From positions 25,683 to 89,682 of the forward strand of contig JANXCQ010000018.1 in assembly GCA_025060195.1 (NCBI GenBank): a stretch of DNA of 64,000 nucleotides. Reading direction: 5' to 3'. This stretch comes from Gemmatales bacterium. Lineage in GTDB: Bacteria; Planctomycetota; Planctomycetia; Gemmatales; HRBIN36. The translations under genes were made by a program, and so were the position numbers. The first letter of the stretch is position 1, and each line of letters opens with the position of its first letter. Below are positions 17,343-26,223 of this stretch, piece by piece. The notes below the pieces were generated by a model, which was not told the origin of the DNA, did no database searches, and saw nothing but the letters and a program-made list of their open reading frames with translations.

Positions 17343-19046
17343 ATGATAAACGCGACATCTTGCACGAAACTAAATTGCATTTATGTTGGAGACTGCATTC
17401 CCTTCATGCAACAGATCGCCGATAGCCTAAAAGTAGATCTAATCATTGCCGACCCTCCTTATAACATTGGCTACGAATACGACATATATAACGACAATCG
17501 GCCTGATGAAGAATACTTAGACTGGACCTATCGGTGGATTAGCGCCGCCCACCGTTTATTGAAAGACGACGGCAGCATCTGGATAGCCATAGGCGACGAA
17601 TATGCCGCGGAAGTCAAATACATTGCCCAACGAAAAGTGGGATTACATCTGCGAAATTGGGTGATTTGGTACTATACCTTCGGCGTATCCTGTCAGGATA
17701 AGTTTTGCCGCTCCCACACGCATTTACTTTATTTTGTAAAGGATCCTAAGTCATTTAAGTTCCGCGCGGAGCGAATTCGTGTGCCATCAGCACGACGTCT
17801 CGTGTATGATGATGCTCGCACGAATCCCGCGGGGCGCGTCCCGGACAACACCTGGATCTTACGACCCCAGGATATACCCAACTGTTTCCAACCTATAGAA
17901 GATACCTGGTATTTCGCTCGTGTCGCGGGTACTTTCCGTGAGCGTGCCAAGTTTATGCAATGTCAACTGCCAGAGAAGCTGTTAGCCCGAATCATTTTGT
18001 CCTGTTCCGACCCAGGAGACATCGTTTTTGACCCCTTTGTCGGGTCAGGCAGCAGTTTAGTGGTAGCTAAGAAATTAGGACGCCGATGGTTCGGATGTGA
18101 GCTATCGCCCAACTATGCGCGCCATGCCCAGCAACGCCTAGACTTAGCTCAAGTAGGCGATCCCCTGGAAGGACCAGACGACCCACTGCTAAGTAGCCCC
18201 AGCACGCCGTGCTATCTAAATATCGAAGGTCCTAATCAACGCCAGGGCGATTACGACGAACAGCTTCTCATACAATGCTTCCTTAGTGTCAATGATGGAT
18301 TCTCGGTAGACCGACTCTTAGCGGATCCCGTGCTCTCGGTCCGTTTTATAGATGCCTGTAGTCAAGCGGGACTCCCAGGCCGACCAGTAGATTGGAATTT
18401 AGCCTTGTTGCGCTTGCGCAAGCAAAAGGAACTTAGGTCTGGTTGCACGAAGCGGACACGTCTGCCGCGCCAGGACTTAGAACCTATCTTATTTGGCGCG
18501 GAGATTGCACTGAGGAAACTTCTCGATCAAGGCTATCCCAGTTTAGATTACATACTAGCTGATCCTGCAGCGTCTATCCGATTTGATGACTTGGCTCGTC
18601 GTTTAGCACCAGGACGCCCTACCTGGCATTATCGTTGGGCCGCTTTACATTTGCGGAAGCGCGCCCATTCTAAGCTTCCCAGTATCCTAAATGCTTACCA
18701 GGAGGCGAACACTATCTTGTCTGGTAATCTAGTTCTGCTCGAGCCAGGTATCGAGTCGGCCATCAATGAGGAGCCGAGCCTTTACTATGTCGTGCAGAAA
18801 CCAGGGGCTAGGAGGGAACCTATCGTGGTTTATATCGGCGCTAGTAAATACATAAAACCGACTGTGGTGAATCTAGTAAAGTCTCGAGACCACCTTGCGG
18901 CATTATGTCGTCGTCCTGGAGATCTGTTCGTGAAATTAGTCCCCGCTGGCTCGAAAATGAGTAACCGGGAACTAGAGGCCTTCCGATACGCGGAAGTGCA
19001 ACGGCTTAGGCCTGAGCTCAATTATCTGGCTAAGCAAAGTCCCTAA
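17343..19046 (+). CDS. DNA methyltransferase fused to a duplicated module and a GIY-YIG-like domain
   Basis: 567 residues from ATG 17343; the frame is open back to 17268, but the methylase fold begins directly at NCIYVGDCIPF (11-21). Residues 1-270 form an N6-adenine or N4-cytosine methyltransferase of beta order: DPPY (37-40) precedes the AdoMet loop DPFVGSGSS (230-238). Two copies of a 40-45-residue module follow (about 320-364 and 399-443) sharing LADPxxSxRFxD, PGRP and LRK. The last 85 residues (about 480-563) look like a GIY-YIG nuclease fold: LYYV, VYIG (about 494-497), then Glu545 and Asn560 spaced 15 apart as in I-TevI Glu75/Asn90, in a helix of the E-x-yi-q-L-x-P-x-l-N type. The usual Arg after YIG is not clear. 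The methylase is confident, the nuclease call is inference. Codons are AT-richer than in neighbouring genes, and no separate restriction gene lies beside it. Confidence 0.88.
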   Translation: MINATSCTKLNCIYVGDCIPFMQQIADSLKVDLIIADPPYNIGYEYDIYNDNRPDEEYLDWTYRWISAAHRLLKDDGSIWIAIGDEYAAEVKYIAQRKVGLHLRNWVIWYYTFGVSCQDKFCRSHTHLLYFVKDPKSFKFRAERIRVPSARRLVYDDARTNPAGRVPDNTWILRPQDIPNCFQPIEDTWYFARVAGTFRERAKFMQCQLPEKLLARIILSCSDPGDIVFDPFVGSGSSLVVAKKLGRRWFGCELSPNYARHAQQRLDLAQVGDPLEGPDDPLLSSPSTPCYLNIEGPNQRQGDYDEQLLIQCFLSVNDGFSVDRLLADPVLSVRFIDACSQAGLPGRPVDWNLALLRLRKQKELRSGCTKRTRLPRQDLEPILFGAEIALRKLLDQGYPSLDYILADPAASIRFDDLARRLAPGRPTWHYRWAALHLRKRAHSKLPSILNAYQEANTILSGNLVLLEPGIESAINEEPSLYYVVQKPGARREPIVVYIGASKYIKPTVVNLVKSRDHLAALCRRPGDLFVKLVPAGSKMSNRELEAFRYAEVQRLRPELNYLAKQSP

Positions 19047-19485
19047 AAATGCTAAGCAGATCTGCTATGAGAAATGGCAGGTACCAAGAATAATTTTCTA
19101 AGTGATAATAGCCACTCTTGCCTATGTTTATCCCGTTTCAATTAACAAAGCCAGAATTTTATCTGCATGAATCAGTGGTGGAACTACGTAAGAAATTTTC
19201 TTACATCTGAGCTCTCAATTAATGAAGCCGGAATTTTGTCTGCAAAAATCTGCATTCATCTAAGTTATCTGCGGTTTGACTTGTAGAGTCTGCGTGGCGG
19301 AGATTGGGCAAGGCTCTTTCAGTTATTAGCACCCTAACGTAATAATAGGTTACCTCATAAGGTACAAGAACGTTTCGAAGAAAAACCGCGCATTATGCAG
19401 ATCGAGGCGGACGAGTCGTTCTGGTTCAGAAATAAAGTGGGGCTAAGATACGTATCTTAGAGCAAAGCGTTTAGTGGCGGGAAGC
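19047..19485. other. AT-rich intergenic region with a direct repeat
   Basis: This 439-base gap follows the methylase gene. It is visibly AT-richer than most of the window and holds an imperfect 37-38-base direct repeat (see 19137-19250). No gene or terminator is supported. Confidence 0.5.
19137..19250. repeat. Imperfect direct repeat, two copies of about 37 bases
   Basis: Copy 1 is at 19137-19173 and copy 2 at 19213-19250. Both contain CAATTAA, then AAGCC(A/G)GAATTTT, then TCTGCA and end in AATC; roughly 30 of 37 positions agree. About 40 bases separate them. They do not look like CRISPR repeats (only two copies, unequal sequence) and no transposase is near. Confidence 0.75.
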
Positions 19486-21495
19486 CTACTGCCTCGCGAG
19501 AGCAGGGCGGCGCATCTGGAATGGGTCGGAGCGGACGATGGCTAAGATGAGGGCACTGAAGCGGTCTTGGTTTTGCCTTGTGTGCGCGACGATTTCGCGA
19601 ACGAACACATTATCACTCGGCTCTAAACCTCGGCCCAGGGCGTAGGTGAGTAGTTTCTCCGCAAGGCATCGGCGGAATTGGTCGGCTTGTTGGAGCAAGG
19701 CTTGCCGCAACTCCGCGGGATTGTTGAATCGCGTTCCGTCGGGCAGCGTGCCGGACGGATCTATATCGAAGGCGCCATCTTTGGTGCGCCATGCGCCGAT
19801 CGCGTCGAAGTTTTCCAGGCCAAGACCTAAAGTATCCATTTTCACATGACACACAGCGCAACTTGGATTTTCCCGATGCTTCTCTAAACGTTGCCGCAGC
19901 GAACCCGTCAAGGCGGCTTTGGGGCTCTCGTCCAATTCTGGAACATCAGGCGGCGGAGGCGGAGGCGGCGTGCCGAGGATGTTCTCCAAGATGAATTTCC
20001 CTCGCTTGACGGGCGAAGTTCGTGTCGGGTTAGATGTAACAGTAAGAATACTCGCGTGCGTCAGGATTCCGCCGCGACGCCGGTCGGGCAGCTTGACCAA
20101 GCGCATCTCCAACCCTTGCACGCCGTCAATTCCGTAGTGCCGCGCTAAGCGCTCATTCAAAAACGTATAGTCAGAATCCAAAAACTCCAAAATACTGCGG
20201 TCTTCCCGCAGGATGTATTCGAAATACATCTCTGTCTCGCGTTGCATGGACTCGCGCATGAAGGCATCGTACCGCGGGAAGAGTTTTGGGTCGATCATGA
20301 TCGAAGGGAGATTTCGAAGCTGCAACCATTGGCCCGCGAAATTTTCCACCAAAGCGCGAGATTTTGGTGATTGTAACATCCGGCGTACCTGAGGCTCGAG
20401 ATTGTTCCGTAGCTCCCCTTTTTCGGCGAGCTGGAACAATTCGTCGTCGGGCATACTGCTCCAGAGGAAATACGATAGCCGCGTGGCTAGTTCATATTCG
20501 CTGATGTAATAGGCACCTGGCACATACTTGTCGGCGGGAGACGGGCGGGGGCGTTTTTCGTCGGGAGCAGGGTCGCGTTCTACGCGGAAAAGGAAATGCG
20601 GGGACACCAACACTGCCTTGAACGCTACTTGGATTGCCTCTTCGGGGCCGTCTCCGTCTTGTCGCGCTTTATCCACCAGGGCGAGGAGTTTGTCCACTTC
20701 CTGCGGCGAAACGGGACGACGATAAGCGCGACGGGCAAATTCGCTCAGGATGCGCCGTGTGCCCTCGCGTGGCTTGTCGGCGTTTCCGCGCCAAGCGAGA
20801 AAACGCTCCCGCCGCTTGACATCGAGAAACACGTCAGAGACGATCTTCTCGGCTGCGGCCAAGTACTTCTCCAGATGTACGGGCGAGAGCGACAGCACGT
20901 CGCCGATATTGTCGAAGCCGTAGCCGACATCATCGCTGGGCAGTTCTTCGGTGGCAGGGTAATCTACGCCCATCAGGTCGCGAATTGTGTTGCGGTACTC
21001 GATGCGGTTCAGTCGGCGAATGGTTACTCGACCCGGGTTGCGAGGCAGACGGGCGAGCGCGGCTTCGACTTCCGCATCGAGCACGGCAATGGCTCGTTGC
21101 ACTGGAGCAGGTTCTGGTCGTTTTCTCCCGGGCGGCGGCATATCGCCACCGCGAAGCATAGTAATTACCTTGTCCCAAGCCACGACGTTCTTGTCGAATT
21201 CGGGCTTTTCACATAACTGGTCGAGAGCCAGTTTTCCGCGGGGTTTCGCACCGCTGTGGCAAGAGAAGCAATAACTTTCCAACAAAGGCACAACGTCGCG
21301 GACGAAGGTACCTGGAACAGACTTGGGCGTAGCCGCTGCGATGTTCGATGCGGAGCCACCGGCTTGGCTCGGCTGCGCTTGTAAGCTGGGTCCTGTAAGC
21401 AAATAGTGACAATGCGAATAATACAGCGCCCCTAACAGTGCAGGGAAGGCGCTTAGCAGGATCACGAGATGTCGGCAGGTTAGTTTCATGGGCAT
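19486..21495 (-). CDS. DUF1592/DUF1588/DUF1585 planctomycete cytochrome-like protein
   Basis: 669 residues from ATG 21495; the frame is open to 21678, but the extra N-terminus is unlike the family and would overlap the divergent gene at 21622. An N-terminal membrane segment (LVILLSAFPALLGALYYS) anchors or exports it. Order: cytochrome-c-like heme site C76-F-S-C-H80, DUF1587 (RRLNRIEYRNTIRDLMGVDYP), DUF1595, DUF1592 (YELATRLSYFLWSSMPDDEL), DUF1588 (RRGGILTHASILTVTSNPTR, a second heme-like CAVCH motif) and DUF1585 (LAEKLLTYALGRGLEP). A run of seven prolines interrupts DUF1588. The family is a planctomycete hallmark of unknown reaction and is usually paired with a DUF1552 protein; no DUF1552 gene lies beside it here. 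Confidence 0.92.
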   Translation of the reverse strand: MPMKLTCRHLVILLSAFPALLGALYYSHCHYLLTGPSLQAQPSQAGGSASNIAAATPKSVPGTFVRDVVPLLESYCFSCHSGAKPRGKLALDQLCEKPEFDKNVVAWDKVITMLRGGDMPPPGRKRPEPAPVQRAIAVLDAEVEAALARLPRNPGRVTIRRLNRIEYRNTIRDLMGVDYPATEELPSDDVGYGFDNIGDVLSLSPVHLEKYLAAAEKIVSDVFLDVKRRERFLAWRGNADKPREGTRRILSEFARRAYRRPVSPQEVDKLLALVDKARQDGDGPEEAIQVAFKAVLVSPHFLFRVERDPAPDEKRPRPSPADKYVPGAYYISEYELATRLSYFLWSSMPDDELFQLAEKGELRNNLEPQVRRMLQSPKSRALVENFAGQWLQLRNLPSIMIDPKLFPRYDAFMRESMQRETEMYFEYILREDRSILEFLDSDYTFLNERLARHYGIDGVQGLEMRLVKLPDRRRGGILTHASILTVTSNPTRTSPVKRGKFILENILGTPPPPPPPDVPELDESPKAALTGSLRQRLEKHRENPSCAVCHVKMDTLGLGLENFDAIGAWRTKDGAFDIDPSGTLPDGTRFNNPAELRQALLQQADQFRRCLAEKLLTYALGRGLEPSDNVFVREIVAHTRQNQDRFSALILAIVRSDPFQMRRPALARQ

Positions 21496-21621
21496 GGTTT
21501 GACTCTTGGGGGATGGTCGCGTTTGGATTACTCTGGTGGGGTGGGAAAACTCGGCCAGTAGCCGAGCTTGTAAAATCAATACGCTAGCCTTGGAATTGTA
21601 CGAAGAGAAAGGACTGACGAC

Positions 21622-22725
21622 ATGCAGGACCTTGAGGACCGCCACCACGATCGGATCTCCACAACTCCGGCGAAGCAAGGACGATGCCTGCGTCTGGGAA
21701 TCTTAGGATTAGGGGCGAACTGGCAGGTTTGGCGGCGTGTGTTACGGCGAAGTCGTTCTTGGCGGGTTGAGGTTGTGTATGACGCTGTGCAACAAACCGC
21801 GTGGCGCGAAGCTACGCGACTGGGCTGTCAAGCAGCAGAGAGTGTCTGGCAGTTAATTGCCTGGCCTGGATTGGATGGTATTCTCTACTGCGATGTCCAA
21901 TGGTTTGGCTTATGGCCCTTAGAGGTCGCACGGATCCACCAAGCGCGTTCGACTTCTGCGTCCCACCCATCCATGAATGTGGCTACTTCCTGTGGCGACT
22001 CGAAGCCGCCGCGGTGGTGGTGCCTGGTACCGCCCACGGTCGAGCTTAGTCGTGCCACGCAGGTCTTGGAACAAATTATCGGTTCGGATTTACAGGTACA
22101 CTTTGTCTGGCCTGAATGGGAAATCGTCATGGGGCGGATTCGCAGTCACCAGGTTCGTCAGCGGTTGGGCACAACTCGCTGGATGGAAGTACAGGTGATT
22201 ACAACTCTCCAGAATGCGTCCGCTCAGGGCCTCGTGGGTCAGTCCGTGCAAGTGCGAGCCTATCATGCCTGGTGTGGTGCACTTTTATGCTTGAGCCACC
22301 TGACGGGCGAGCTGGCCGAGGAAGTGCACGGTCTGGGGAAGTTGCAGGACGAGTATGTGGAATATCACACGCTGGCAGCGCGGTTTCCCACCGCGGGGTG
22401 GGCGTGCATCGAAACAGTAATCTTTACCGACAATACAGCGTCCCACTTCGCAGCGGAAACGCGTCGGGAACACCTAACGACCTTCCTAGCTCGTCCATGC
22501 CAACTGCGAATTCTCGGCACTGCGGGCCAATTGAGCTATTGCGGGCCTGATTGGCTGGATTGGTATCTCCGGCGATGGCACGTTCGGGAACATTGGAAGC
22601 TGCCGCGGTCGTTGGAAGAATATTTGTTGCAGCGATGGCGACGGCAGTGGCTGAGCCGCGAGTCCACATCGGAAACGAACCGCCACCTCCAGCATTACTG
22701 TGCTTTGTTGCAGTCTTTACGGTAG
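21622..22725 (+). CDS. Degenerate Gfo/Idh/MocA-like oxidoreductase
   Basis: 367 residues. Residues 22-120 resemble the Rossmann half of Gfo/Idh/MocA oxidoreductases (RLGILGLGANWQVWRRVL, VEVVYDAVQQTAWREA, LDGILYCDVQWFGLWPLEVA), but the EKP motif that normally follows the third strand, with its catalytic Lys, is absent. The C-terminal two thirds are rich in Trp and Arg and have no motif that I recognise. An inactive or repurposed dehydrogenase is the best reading. AAAGGA lies 10 bases before the ATG. The gene is divergent from the DUF1592 gene (126 bases between starts) and its last 9 bases overlap the end of trpF on the other strand. Confidence 0.7.
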   Translation: MQDLEDRHHDRISTTPAKQGRCLRLGILGLGANWQVWRRVLRRSRSWRVEVVYDAVQQTAWREATRLGCQAAESVWQLIAWPGLDGILYCDVQWFGLWPLEVARIHQARSTSASHPSMNVATSCGDSKPPRWWCLVPPTVELSRATQVLEQIIGSDLQVHFVWPEWEIVMGRIRSHQVRQRLGTTRWMEVQVITTLQNASAQGLVGQSVQVRAYHAWCGALLCLSHLTGELAEEVHGLGKLQDEYVEYHTLAARFPTAGWACIETVIFTDNTASHFAAETRREHLTTFLARPCQLRILGTAGQLSYCGPDWLDWYLRRWHVREHWKLPRSLEEYLLQRWRRQWLSRESTSETNRHLQHYCALLQSLR

Positions 22726-23379
22726 CAAGAAAGAGCCATGTACGGCATGGACAAACCGGCGCATTTTGTCTGGGTCCTTGACCCCTGGCTCCTTCTCCAC
22801 GCCGCTGGCAACATCCACTGCCCAAGGACGTACGACGCGTAATGCCTCGCAGACATTTTCGGGCGTGAGTCCACCTGCCAGAATTAAGGGGCGCCGACGC
22901 GAAAACTGGGCGACTACCGACCACGGCGGAATTTTACCGCTGCCTCCGTATTGACCTGGAACGCGGGCATCCAGTAGCACGCCCACGACATTCCTGCCCC
23001 GAGCGAGCCAAGTGTCGAGCAAGGTCTCTGCTTGCTGCAAATCCGCGCTATCGCCAATACCAGTGGCCAGGATGTAGCGCACGAAGCGCAAACTGTCCGG
23101 CGGTTCACCGTCATAGATTTGCAAGGTAACCAGGCCCAGCCGATACACGAGATATTCCAAAAGCTCCTGTTCAGGTCGCACGACTATGCCCACGGCTTCG
23201 ACAAACGGGGGCAAAGCACGTAAGATCGCTTCCGCATCCTCAGGGCGTACGTAGCGAGGCGACGGAGGATAAAAATTCAGGCCCACCGCATCCGCACCGG
23301 CTTGGGCGGCATACTCGGCTTCCTCGGCGGTGCGAATGCCGCAGATTTTGACTCGCACACGATGGGGCCAGGCGTTCAT
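22717..23379 (-). CDS. trpF: Phosphoribosylanthranilate isomerase
   Basis: 220 residues, the usual TrpF length. Catalyses the Amadori rearrangement of N-(5-phosphoribosyl)anthranilate in tryptophan synthesis. Visible: VKICGI with the general base Cys13, GLNFYPPSPRYV (33-44), LLDARVPGQYGGSGK with the general acid Asp137, LILAGGL and VDVASGVE. The usual LQLHGDE stretch reads LQIYDGEPP, a mild divergence. Its start codon overlaps the stop of the alpha/beta hydrolase gene by ATGA (23376-23379), so the two are translationally coupled. No other trp gene is near, which is common for scattered trp genes in planctomycetes. Confidence 0.95.
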   Translation of the reverse strand: MNAWPHRVRVKICGIRTAEEAEYAAQAGADAVGLNFYPPSPRYVRPEDAEAILRALPPFVEAVGIVVRPEQELLEYLVYRLGLVTLQIYDGEPPDSLRFVRYILATGIGDSADLQQAETLLDTWLARGRNVVGVLLDARVPGQYGGSGKIPPWSVVAQFSRRRPLILAGGLTPENVCEALRVVRPWAVDVASGVEKEPGVKDPDKMRRFVHAVHGSFLLP

Positions 23380-25454
23380 GGCGCGAACCAGACTTTGCGT
23401 TCCGCGAGTTTCTCTAACAGGCGATCGCGATCCTCAGGCAGGAGCCAACGCTGACGAACCAACTCCTCACAAACTTGCTGATAGCGTTGGCGGTAATCCT
23501 CGAAATCGCGGTAACGTTCCAAAATAGCAGGACGGGGGTCGCCCAGCCTACGGCGTTCCGCCGCAGTTTTGACGAACGGAATGCATGCACCTTGGAGATT
23601 GGCCAGCATCGCTTCCGCACCGGCATTACGATGGCGCAAGTTCCAGCCGGTGTAAGTCGCCAACGGTACTGCAATATCAGGCAGGCGGAGCATGCCTAAC
23701 TCATTCCCATCGGCGTCGCACTTAGGTACGAGCACAGTGTAACTGGCCCGAGGCTGCGGCGGTTCTTGCGTGATAATACCACGCGTGATAAATTCCGGCC
23801 CATAGTCAAACAGTTGCGGTCGCTGGATGACCTCGGGGTAACGCACTCCAGGTAAACTTGGGAAGCCTGTCGCCTGTTGCCTCGGCGGAACTAATGTGCC
23901 CCCGGCCAAGGTGGGATAAACACTCGGAGGCGGCTCCTTGTTGTCTCTCACCCACGCGTCAAGGGCGTCGAGTAAAGCCCTCAGAAACGGTCGGTAATTC
24001 GCGGGATTGGTGGGCAAATCTGTGTGGCCTGAATTTAGTTTACCAGGTGCAGGAAGCGAACCATCGCCCGGGCTATGCTGTGTGCCCGCGAAGGCGTAAA
24101 TCCGTACTTGGGGCGGAATCACCGCGTCTTGTCGGCCCTGGGGATCGGTATGGACGAGGGAACCAGAGCGGTGCCAGTACTCAGCCGCGGATTGCGTATG
24201 GAAAATCTTCGGCACGCACTCTGGATGCTCACGACGTAAACGCCTCAAAATGCCGTCTTCCCGCTGCTGAAACGGATCGTAACTATCCCCATAAGTGAAC
24301 GGAAACATGTCCGCAGGATAGGCGTGGTCCTCATGTTGGCCGTTGTGGCGTGTCGGCTGAGCGAAACGTTGATTGAAGAAGCCCAGTCCGCCGCCCGAAA
24401 CATGGGGCCAGACCGCGTCGAAAACGCGCCGTCCATGCTCGTCGGCATTGAAGCCGAGATAAAGGAAATGACGTAAGAATCGGCCACTTTGCGAGACGCC
24501 AAAAGCGTACGCCCGTTGAATAGTGGCTTGGTCGCCGGCTCGCAAGGGGTTACGCTCACTCTTGTCATAGCGCAGAAAAGACACCAGATCACGCACCCCA
24601 GCGAATCCCACTCCCTGCACGAAAGCGCCCTCAACTTCCGTTACCAATTCATACAGATAGCCTGGACGAAAGCCCCCTGCGACGTAAAGGCGCACTTCAG
24701 GCAAAGTACCCGATACGCCTTGTTCAGGCGGTTTGGGCGGGACTATTTCAACACGCCACTGTTCCCGTGGAATAGGCACACGCGGGTCACCTTCCCGCAT
24801 ACGCCAAGTCAATTCGGCTTTGCGTAAACCCTCCTCCGTGGGCCGATAACTGCCATGCCCAGGCCGACGCGACAACGGTAACCAATCCACGGGAATATCC
24901 GTGCTCATTTCAAAGCGAGCCAGGCCGCGTACCGTTCGACCGTTCTCTAGCACAGGCGGAGGTTCCAACAACAAACGGTGATTTCCCGGCAAAAGTTCCC
25001 CGATCCAACCGCTCCAAACTATCGTGTAGCCACGCCGCATCAGGAACCCGTTACCTGCATCGGCCTCACTCGTCGGATCGTTGTTACCAGGAGCTTCGTT
25101 GAAGTAAACGAGAGCCAACTTATTGCCTCGATTGTTTACATCATAAAGGATTGTTCCGTTTCCTTTCCGCAAGTCTGCCGGCGCAAGGATATAAACATCG
25201 GCACGAAACTCGACTTTCCCTTGAGCGTTGCGGGGCGCCAGTGCGAGATCCACGATGTCCCGATGAGCGGGATGATCGGGATCAATCGCAAAGCGAGCCA
25301 CACCCACAAGTTTCACATAAGGCCCAGTTTCGCCGAAAGGCTTGCCCCCCGCGAACGGCTCCCGCCGGTGAATTACTAGTTCCACCAACTCCGCTCGTGA
25401 AGTTGTGGATAGCCATAAAAAGACCAGCCAAATCGCCAATAAGCGTCGGACCAT
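23376..25454 (-). CDS. Secreted alpha/beta hydrolase domain protein (Abhydrolase_10 type)
   Basis: 692 residues. ATG 25454 is chosen over the upstream frame (open to 25595) because AGGAG lies 9 bases before it and it opens directly into a signal peptide (RRLLAIWLVFLWLSTTSRA). The body matches the large alpha/beta hydrolase family PF20091: VIHRREPFAGGKPFGETGPY, GTILYDVNNRGNK, MRRGYTIVWSGWIG, then a nucleophile elbow GVSQSG at 319-324 in AYAFGVSQSGRFLR, and a late His-containing stretch FAGTQHSPGD. Substrate is unknown; some relatives are annotated as esterases. It is the upstream gene of the hydrolase-trpF pair. Confidence 0.88.
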   Translation of the reverse strand: MVRRLLAIWLVFLWLSTTSRAELVELVIHRREPFAGGKPFGETGPYVKLVGVARFAIDPDHPAHRDIVDLALAPRNAQGKVEFRADVYILAPADLRKGNGTILYDVNNRGNKLALVYFNEAPGNNDPTSEADAGNGFLMRRGYTIVWSGWIGELLPGNHRLLLEPPPVLENGRTVRGLARFEMSTDIPVDWLPLSRRPGHGSYRPTEEGLRKAELTWRMREGDPRVPIPREQWRVEIVPPKPPEQGVSGTLPEVRLYVAGGFRPGYLYELVTEVEGAFVQGVGFAGVRDLVSFLRYDKSERNPLRAGDQATIQRAYAFGVSQSGRFLRHFLYLGFNADEHGRRVFDAVWPHVSGGGLGFFNQRFAQPTRHNGQHEDHAYPADMFPFTYGDSYDPFQQREDGILRRLRREHPECVPKIFHTQSAAEYWHRSGSLVHTDPQGRQDAVIPPQVRIYAFAGTQHSPGDGSLPAPGKLNSGHTDLPTNPANYRPFLRALLDALDAWVRDNKEPPPSVYPTLAGGTLVPPRQQATGFPSLPGVRYPEVIQRPQLFDYGPEFITRGIITQEPPQPRASYTVLVPKCDADGNELGMLRLPDIAVPLATYTGWNLRHRNAGAEAMLANLQGACIPFVKTAAERRRLGDPRPAILERYRDFEDYRQRYQQVCEELVRQRWLLPEDRDRLLEKLAERKVWFAP

Positions 25455-26223
25455 GATGCTTGGCTCCTGCAAGGAATAGCGTTTTCCGTCGCGTTGTCGG
25501 CTCACCAACATCTTAGGCATGCGTGCTAATATTTCACGGTATCCATTGTTACCGACCTGAGTTATCACGGCGTTGGTGACAATAGTTCTGGACATGTACC
25601 ATCCACTAGTTCCTCCGGACTGATCACTGAGAAGCTTTCGGTAACTCTTGACTCTGCGTTTACGAACCCGTATATATTTCGCGACACTTAGCAGCGAGGC
25701 CGAGCCGTCAGTGAGCAGGACAGGGCGAATGCCTCGAATTGAGATGCTTCAGCTGGGACACATGCTAGGTCTCAGGCACAGCAGCCTTGGTTTCTACCCG
25801 GCTGCGTGGTGGCGCCTTTTTCTGGCGTTTGTTTTGGTGTTGCCTGGACTGGCGTTTTCAGGTCCGCGTTGGCTCAGCCACATAGAACCTCGACATTCCG
25901 AGTCTGACGGCAGCGAGATACCCGAGCGCCCCTTGCCGTCGTGTTATGAGGCCGAATCATCATGCCATCTGCTAGGACGACTCGCTTGGGCACGAGACTC
26001 AGCACGTCGCCGGGTTGGGTTCGACTGCCCACCCACTAAGTACGCAAAAGTGTTCCCATGCATGCGGTCAACGACCTTGTCCAGCTGCAACTCATTTGCT
26101 GTTGAGCACAGGCTTCCTCTGCGTTGTTAGCAGGCACATAGTCCGCACGTTTCCTGTCTCAATCTATCGTGTACCAGGGTAATCACAAACTGCGCAAACC
26201 GCGCGCTCCAGGAGGGGAAACGC
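25455..26223. other. Long divergent intergenic region
   Basis: This 769-base stretch lies between the hydrolase (minus) and the carbonic anhydrase (plus). A TTG-initiated plus frame at 25648-26130 has one hydrophobic segment but no ribosome binding site or recognisable motif, so it is not called. Nothing else is supported. Confidence 0.5.

Noticed and set aside
26013..26040. GGGTTGGGTTCGACTGCCC-like stretch that resembles a tRNA T arm.
   Set aside because: No acceptor, D or anticodon arm can be folded around it.
25648..26130. 160-codon plus-strand frame with a hydrophobic segment before the carbonic anhydrase.
   Set aside because: TTG start, no ribosome binding site, and the sequence after the hydrophobic part is low in order-promoting pattern; kept out for lack of support, though a small membrane protein from ATG 25729 cannot be fully excluded.
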